Source: an uncultured Bacteroidales bacterium (GTDB lineage: Bacteria > Bacteroidota > Bacteroidia > Bacteroidales > F082). Taken from it: a stretch of DNA of 64,000 nt. Position 1 is the first letter of the stretch, and each line of letters starts with the position of its first letter. The notes below the pieces were generated by a model. The model did no database searches, was not told where the DNA came from, and was given only the letters and a program-made list of their open reading frames with translations. Shown one piece after another: positions 60,417 through 64,000 of the stretch. The stretch is taken from the NCBI GenBank assembly GCA_947304185.1, contig CAMZAM010000002.1:62001-126000 (forward strand), in the 5' to 3' direction. The position numbers were made by a program, and so were the translations under genes.

Positions 60417-61580
60417 ATGCAAAACTTCGATTATCAGACCCCGACGCGCCTCATTTTCGGGAAAGGCGTAATAGCGAAACTACCGAGTGTGATGGCACAG
60501 TTCGGAAAGAAAATATTATTAACCTATGGCAGCGGAAGCATCAAGAAAATAGGCTTGTACCAGAAGGTGTACGAGCTGCTGAAAGACCACGAAATCATTG
60601 AGCTTCCCGACATTCAACCTAACCCCAAATATGACCCGAGCGTCCTCGACGGGGTACGCCTTTGCAAAGAGCATAAAATTGATGTGATTCTGGCTGTCGG
60701 TGGAGGCTCGGTACTCGACTGCTCGAAAGCCATCGCTGCAGGCGCCTGCTACGACGGCGACCCGTGGGACCTCATCTCTTACAAGGTAAAAGCTAAAGCC
60801 GCATTGCCTATCGTCGATATCATCACCTTGGCGGCAACAGGTTCAGAATACGACTCCGGCGGAGTTATCTCGCGCACCGAGACCAACGACAAAATCGGCT
60901 ACATCGACCGTCATCTCTACCCTGCCGTGTCGTTCCTCGACCCTACTTATACTTTCACCGTCAACAAGAAACAGACTGCAGCAGGCATCGCCGATGCGAT
61001 GAACCATGTGATGGAACAATATTTTACCGAAGACACGACTTTGTTGAACGACGGATTCTGTGAGTCGATGTTCCGCAGCCTGATGATAAACGGTCGCAAA
61101 TGCCTTGAAAATCCTGAGGATTACACCGCGCGCGCCGAGATGATGCTTGCCTGCACATACGGCTGTAACGGCATACTCGCTCTTGGCAACAGCCCGAGCG
61201 GCTGGCCATGTCACGGCATCGAACACGCATTGAGCGCCTATTACGACATCACACACGGCTGGGGATTGGCTATCATCACTCCACGCTGGATGAAGCATAT
61301 CTTAAACGAACACACCTTGCCACGTTTTGTGAAATACGGCATCAACGTGTTTGGAATCGATGCGAACCTCGACAAATGGGAGATTGCCAACAAGGCTATC
61401 GACGAGACTTACAAATTCTTCGAGAGCATCGGTATTCCTATGCATCTGAGAGATCTTGGCATCGACGAGAGCCGTGTCGGCGAGATGGCACATCACATCG
61501 CTGTTAACGAAGGACTGGATAAGGCCTACGCCCCACTTTCAGAAAAAGATATCGCGGATATTATCACTGCAAGTTTATAG
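60417..61580 (+). CDS. Iron-dependent alcohol dehydrogenase (BdhA/YqdH type)
   Basis: 387 residues. N-terminal NAD(P)-binding half with VILAVGGGSVLDCSKAIAAG (GGGS motif) and C-terminal metal-binding half with His residues in MNHVMEQYF, CHGIEHALSAYYDITHGWGL. This is the Fe-ADH subgroup that includes butanol dehydrogenases and lactaldehyde-type reductases. It follows the alpha-galactosidase by 44 bp in the same direction and may be co-transcribed, although the pathways are different. Confidence 0.9.
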   Translation: MQNFDYQTPTRLIFGKGVIAKLPSVMAQFGKKILLTYGSGSIKKIGLYQKVYELLKDHEIIELPDIQPNPKYDPSVLDGVRLCKEHKIDVILAVGGGSVLDCSKAIAAGACYDGDPWDLISYKVKAKAALPIVDIITLAATGSEYDSGGVISRTETNDKIGYIDRHLYPAVSFLDPTYTFTVNKKQTAAGIADAMNHVMEQYFTEDTTLLNDGFCESMFRSLMINGRKCLENPEDYTARAEMMLACTYGCNGILALGNSPSGWPCHGIEHALSAYYDITHGWGLAIITPRWMKHILNEHTLPRFVKYGINVFGIDANLDKWEIANKAIDETYKFFESIGIPMHLRDLGIDESRVGEMAHHIAVNEGLDKAYAPLSEKDIADIITASL

Positions 61581-61607
61581 CAGGATAATAAAAGCTAGTA
61601 ACTAAGC

Positions 61608-62648
61608 TTATCTCACGACAATCCTGGTCGTTTCAAGGAGCTTTTCACCTTTGAGTTGCAAAATATAGAGTCCTTTCTCCAACTCAGCAACATAAATGGT
61701 TCCATCGGAATGACCTTCATCCACTTTTTGTCCTAAGACATTGAAAATGGTGTAATCAACCGTTTCGCAAGAAAGGTTGCTGATGTGAATAATGTCGGAA
61801 GCAGGGTTAGGATAAACCTCAAGTGACTGCTGGCTGGCAAACTCATGAACTGCGTCATTCTTTGGAATGATATCCAAGATAATGCCTTCAATCTTAGTCC
61901 AGCCATAACCAAAACCATTAGGATCTGGGATGCTGTACCAGTTGTCTTTGTAACCGCCCCAGCCAAAGTTGACGTGGAATTTGCCGTCACTTTCGCGATA
62001 GCCGTCGACCACAACGTTATGTCCGCTGTTCGCAGCGTCGTTTTCGATGGCCAGATGGGCAGGATAACCGTCTTGTATATTTGAAATCAGAGTTTCGTAC
62101 ATCTCGTCGCTTGGCTCGCGATACAGAACGCAGTCGGTGAAGCCAAAACGTTGATAAGCCGCATACGCCTGATCGACATTAAAAGTACCTGAACCATAAG
62201 AAGATGAAGCGGTAAACACCTCCGTACATGCCACTCCGCAAGAAAAAATCAAGGCTGCTACCAATGAATCTGACAGCTCTTCGCCGCGTTCATAGGTGGC
62301 ATCAACTGAATCAAGCATAACATTCAACTGCGGAAACGATGGAAACCTATATGTCTCCCAGTCGTCGTCGATGTGAAAATGACGACCGGCGTAATTTGCA
62401 TAATAGTCGTCTCCGTCGTCAAAACGAGTGCCTTGTGTGGTTCGTAAATAGTTGATTATCTGTCCCATAGCTGTGGCCGGACAACCAGTATAACAATGAG
62501 CATAATTCTCCATCGGATCGACCGGACAAAGAATGTTGTAAGGATAACTTTGGTTCCATTTTGATTTCATGAGAGGCGTTTGTGCCACACCTGTAAAAGC
62601 GATAAATAGCAGCATCCCCATAGCTGCAATAGTAATAAGTCTTTTCAT
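61608..62648 (-). CDS. C10-family cysteine peptidase with type IX sorting signal
   Basis: 346 residues. Signal peptide LITIAAMGMLLFIAFTGVAQ, mature start at about 23. Active-site Cys56 lies in HCYTGCPATAMGQIINYLRT, and the His is in GHNVVVDGYRESDGKFHVNF followed by GWGGYKDNWY. The last ~75 residues, LEVYPNPASDIIHISNLSCE to the KLLETTRIVVR end, are a T9SS C-terminal sorting domain. Unlike SpeB-type C10 peptidases, there is no space for an N-terminal propeptide, so activation must differ. It is exported to the surface. Confidence 0.88.
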   Translation of the reverse strand: MKRLITIAAMGMLLFIAFTGVAQTPLMKSKWNQSYPYNILCPVDPMENYAHCYTGCPATAMGQIINYLRTTQGTRFDDGDDYYANYAGRHFHIDDDWETYRFPSFPQLNVMLDSVDATYERGEELSDSLVAALIFSCGVACTEVFTASSSYGSGTFNVDQAYAAYQRFGFTDCVLYREPSDEMYETLISNIQDGYPAHLAIENDAANSGHNVVVDGYRESDGKFHVNFGWGGYKDNWYSIPDPNGFGYGWTKIEGIILDIIPKNDAVHEFASQQSLEVYPNPASDIIHISNLSCETVDYTIFNVLGQKVDEGHSDGTIYVAELEKGLYILQLKGEKLLETTRIVVR

Positions 62649-62802
62649 GGTTTAAAAAATTTTTGCAAAAATATGAAAAATATAATGATACTGGCATTAA
62701 AAAAATAGTTTTTGCAGTCAGATTGAAATTTTTTTCTGCTTTTAAAAAATAATATGTATCTTTGTCCCATAAAATAATACGATTAATTAAAAAGTAATAA
62801 CA

Positions 62803-63282
62803 ATGAAGAAATTATCATGGATGCTTGCCGCCATCCTTCTTTGCGGCGTAATGTTCGTTTCATGTACTAAAAAGACCGAGACAATTGAGTCAACGCCATC
62901 AACACCTTCACAAGTCAACCCTGCTGACCTCGTAGGCAATTGGAACGGCACATACAACGGTACTGTTAATTATCAGGGTGATCAGATAACGTACAACATT
63001 AACTGGACGGTTAATCTGGCTACTGTATCTGCTGGTACTATGTCGGCATTAGTCACATCGAACATCTATGAAGACTACTCAGTCAACTACACCATCACTG
63101 GTGTAAGACCTCGTCAGAACACTGACTACGTCATCTTTGATGTCAGAAGAGACGGCGCTATTTTGGATGATTCTTTTGAATACCTCTACAACAAGAGTGC
63201 CAATACTCTGAAAGGTAGCATGACACTCCTGTATCAGCCGGATCTTACCATCGGTGGTGAAACCACACTGAGCAAGCATTAA
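62803..63282 (+). CDS. Lipoprotein, 159 residues
   Basis: Signal peptide with lipobox LLCGVMFVSCTKKTETIEST (Cys21). The mature part is a small beta-sandwich-like domain: LVGNWNGTYNGTVNYQGDQI, VNLATVSAGTMSALVTSNIY and LKGSMTLLYQPDL, resembling the 'extracellular lipocalin-type' DUFs of Bacteroidota. A TATCTTTG promoter (about 62757) precedes it and a strong terminator follows. Confidence 0.8.
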   Translation: MKKLSWMLAAILLCGVMFVSCTKKTETIESTPSTPSQVNPADLVGNWNGTYNGTVNYQGDQITYNINWTVNLATVSAGTMSALVTSNIYEDYSVNYTITGVRPRQNTDYVIFDVRRDGAILDDSFEYLYNKSANTLKGSMTLLYQPDLTIGGETTLSKH

Positions 63283-63301
63283 GAGTATCATCTTGAAAAG
63301 C

Positions 63302-63343
63302 TACGGTGCCGGCATCCTTCAGGTTGTCGGCACCGTATTTTTT
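63302..63343 (+). terminator. Terminator of the 159-residue lipoprotein gene
   Basis: Perfect 10-bp arms TACGGTGCCG (63302-63311) and CGGCACCGTA (63328-63337), then T6. Confidence 0.88.
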
Positions 63344-63352
63344 CCATGATGA

Positions 63353-64000
63353 TTATATCTTTTTGATCAGTTCTTTCATCTTCTGCTGTAACATCTCGGT
63401 CTGCTCGTTGATGTAATCAGAAATTCTTTTACTATATACTCGTGCTCTTTTGTGAATGCTGTGATCAAAAGGATGCCAGAGGTTCTGCACATCGGTGTTG
63501 TCTTCCAGCTCACGCGTCGACTCAATGTATTTGATGCCGTTCTTTGTGATGCCTTGGGCAAGCTTGTCGAAAATCATGGCATTCACGCCTTTGCTCTGAT
63601 ATTGTTCATCTATGGCAATCAAAAGCAAATCGAGGGTATCGTTATGCTTCAGCGCTTTCAAAATATGGACAAACCCAAAGGGGAAAAGACTACCTTTGGC
63701 CTTTTGCATGGCTTTCGAGAGTGACGGCATGGCCAATCCAAAACCAATCACCTTCTCGTTAGCATCGAGGATGATGGAAAGATAGTCAACGTTGACATTG
63801 CTCAAGAACTGTTTCTTCAAATCCTCGCACTGGCCTGGTGTCAATTCCGAGAAACCATGCAGATTCGAATAGGCGGCGTTCATGCATTGGAACACTCCGT
63901 CGATATACGGGTTTATATCGCTGCGATTTTTCAGCGTAGCCTGATGTAAAGCATTTTTCTCGGCGACAAGTTTAGCCATCCGAGCGTAACGTTCTGGGAT
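63353..64000 (-). CDS. GNAT-type acetyltransferase, 5' end cut by the window
   Basis: The frame is open to base 64000 (the codons before MAKLVAEK read IPERYAR), so only the C-terminal 215 residues are present. The AdoMet- or CoA-type GNAT fold appears in VDYLSIILDANEKVIGFGLA, LLLIAIDEQYQSKGVNAMIF (acetyl-CoA loop Q-x-x-G-x-N) and KYIESTRELEDNTDVQNLWH. The C-terminal tail is a helix (EMLQQKMKELIKKI). Proteins of this long (about 380-residue) form are uncharacterised in Bacteroidota. It is convergent with the lipoprotein gene. Confidence 0.8.
   Translation of the reverse strand: MPERYARMAKLVAEKNALHQATLKNRSDINPYIDGVFQCMNAAYSNLHGFSELTPGQCEDLKKQFLSNVNVDYLSIILDANEKVIGFGLAMPSLSKAMQKAKGSLFPFGFVHILKALKHNDTLDLLLIAIDEQYQSKGVNAMIFDKLAQGITKNGIKYIESTRELEDNTDVQNLWHPFDHSIHKRARVYSKRISDYINEQTEMLQQKMKELIKKI

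Noticed and set aside
1..64000. tRNA or rRNA genes
   Set aside because: No cloverleaf with T-loop or rRNA-like stretch was recognised by eye in the gaps; a covariance search was not possible, so short tRNAs could be missed.

Overview
The window looks like chromosomal DNA of a Bacteroidota bacterium, most likely an uncultured gut- or rumen-type member of the Bacteroidales. The evidence is direct: repeated TAnnTTTG -7 promoter elements, A/T-rich leaders with weak ribosome binding sites, type IX secretion C-terminal sorting domains, DUF2795 and DUF3822 genes, PEGA/FISUMP-type secreted proteins and C69 and C10 peptidases. No tRNA, rRNA or CRISPR array was recognised.

Left part (1-7.0 kb): a queuosine-precursor transporter, cut by the window edge, sits behind a very short preQ1-I-type riboswitch. 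A cytidylate-kinase-like gene follows. Next is a complete type II restriction-modification island in the order controller (C), C5 methyltransferase (M), HpaII-type endonuclease (R) and Vsr repair nuclease (V), with two apparent C-boxes around its promoter. A C69 dipeptidase and an acyl-CoA thioesterase complete this part.

Middle part (about 7.02-26.45 kb): an apparent integrative mobile element of about 19.4 kb. It seems to have recombined into the 3' end of a DUF2795 gene, leaving a short remnant of that gene on the left and an intact, element-completed gene on the right. A perfect 24-bp direct repeat lies just inside both ends. It carries a tyrosine integrase, an excisionase-like HTH protein, a serine recombinase coupled to a zinc-ribbon microprotein, a polymerase-like replication candidate and a pair of paralogous unknown proteins. 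Its cargo is an operon of a small protein, an FtsK/EssC-like ATPase with three ATPase-like regions, a coiled-coil protein, a small WXG100-sized helical protein, three SEL1-repeat proteins and a PH-like protein. A long rod-folding RNA precedes this operon, and a membrane-anchored Ser/Thr kinase with a divergent partner gene lies next to it. This cargo is the best candidate for an undescribed system, either secretion-like or defence-like.

Right part (26.7-64 kb): mainly conserved core genes. These include cobalamin adenosyltransferase, NifU/Mrp Fe-S carriers, dtd, rbfA, a LolC/E-type permease, rsmA (with a repeat inserted in frame), serS, rplU-rpmA, purL, holA, AMP nucleosidase, a radical SAM gene, DUF3822-rsmD, a second C69 dipeptidase, a GH27 alpha-galactosidase, an iron alcohol dehydrogenase and a C10 peptidase. 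Between serS and rpmA lies a four-gene cluster of secreted proteins built from a shared N-terminal module, PEGA domains and exchangeable C-terminal modules. A methyltransferase gene at 27.3 kb has lost its catalytic core.
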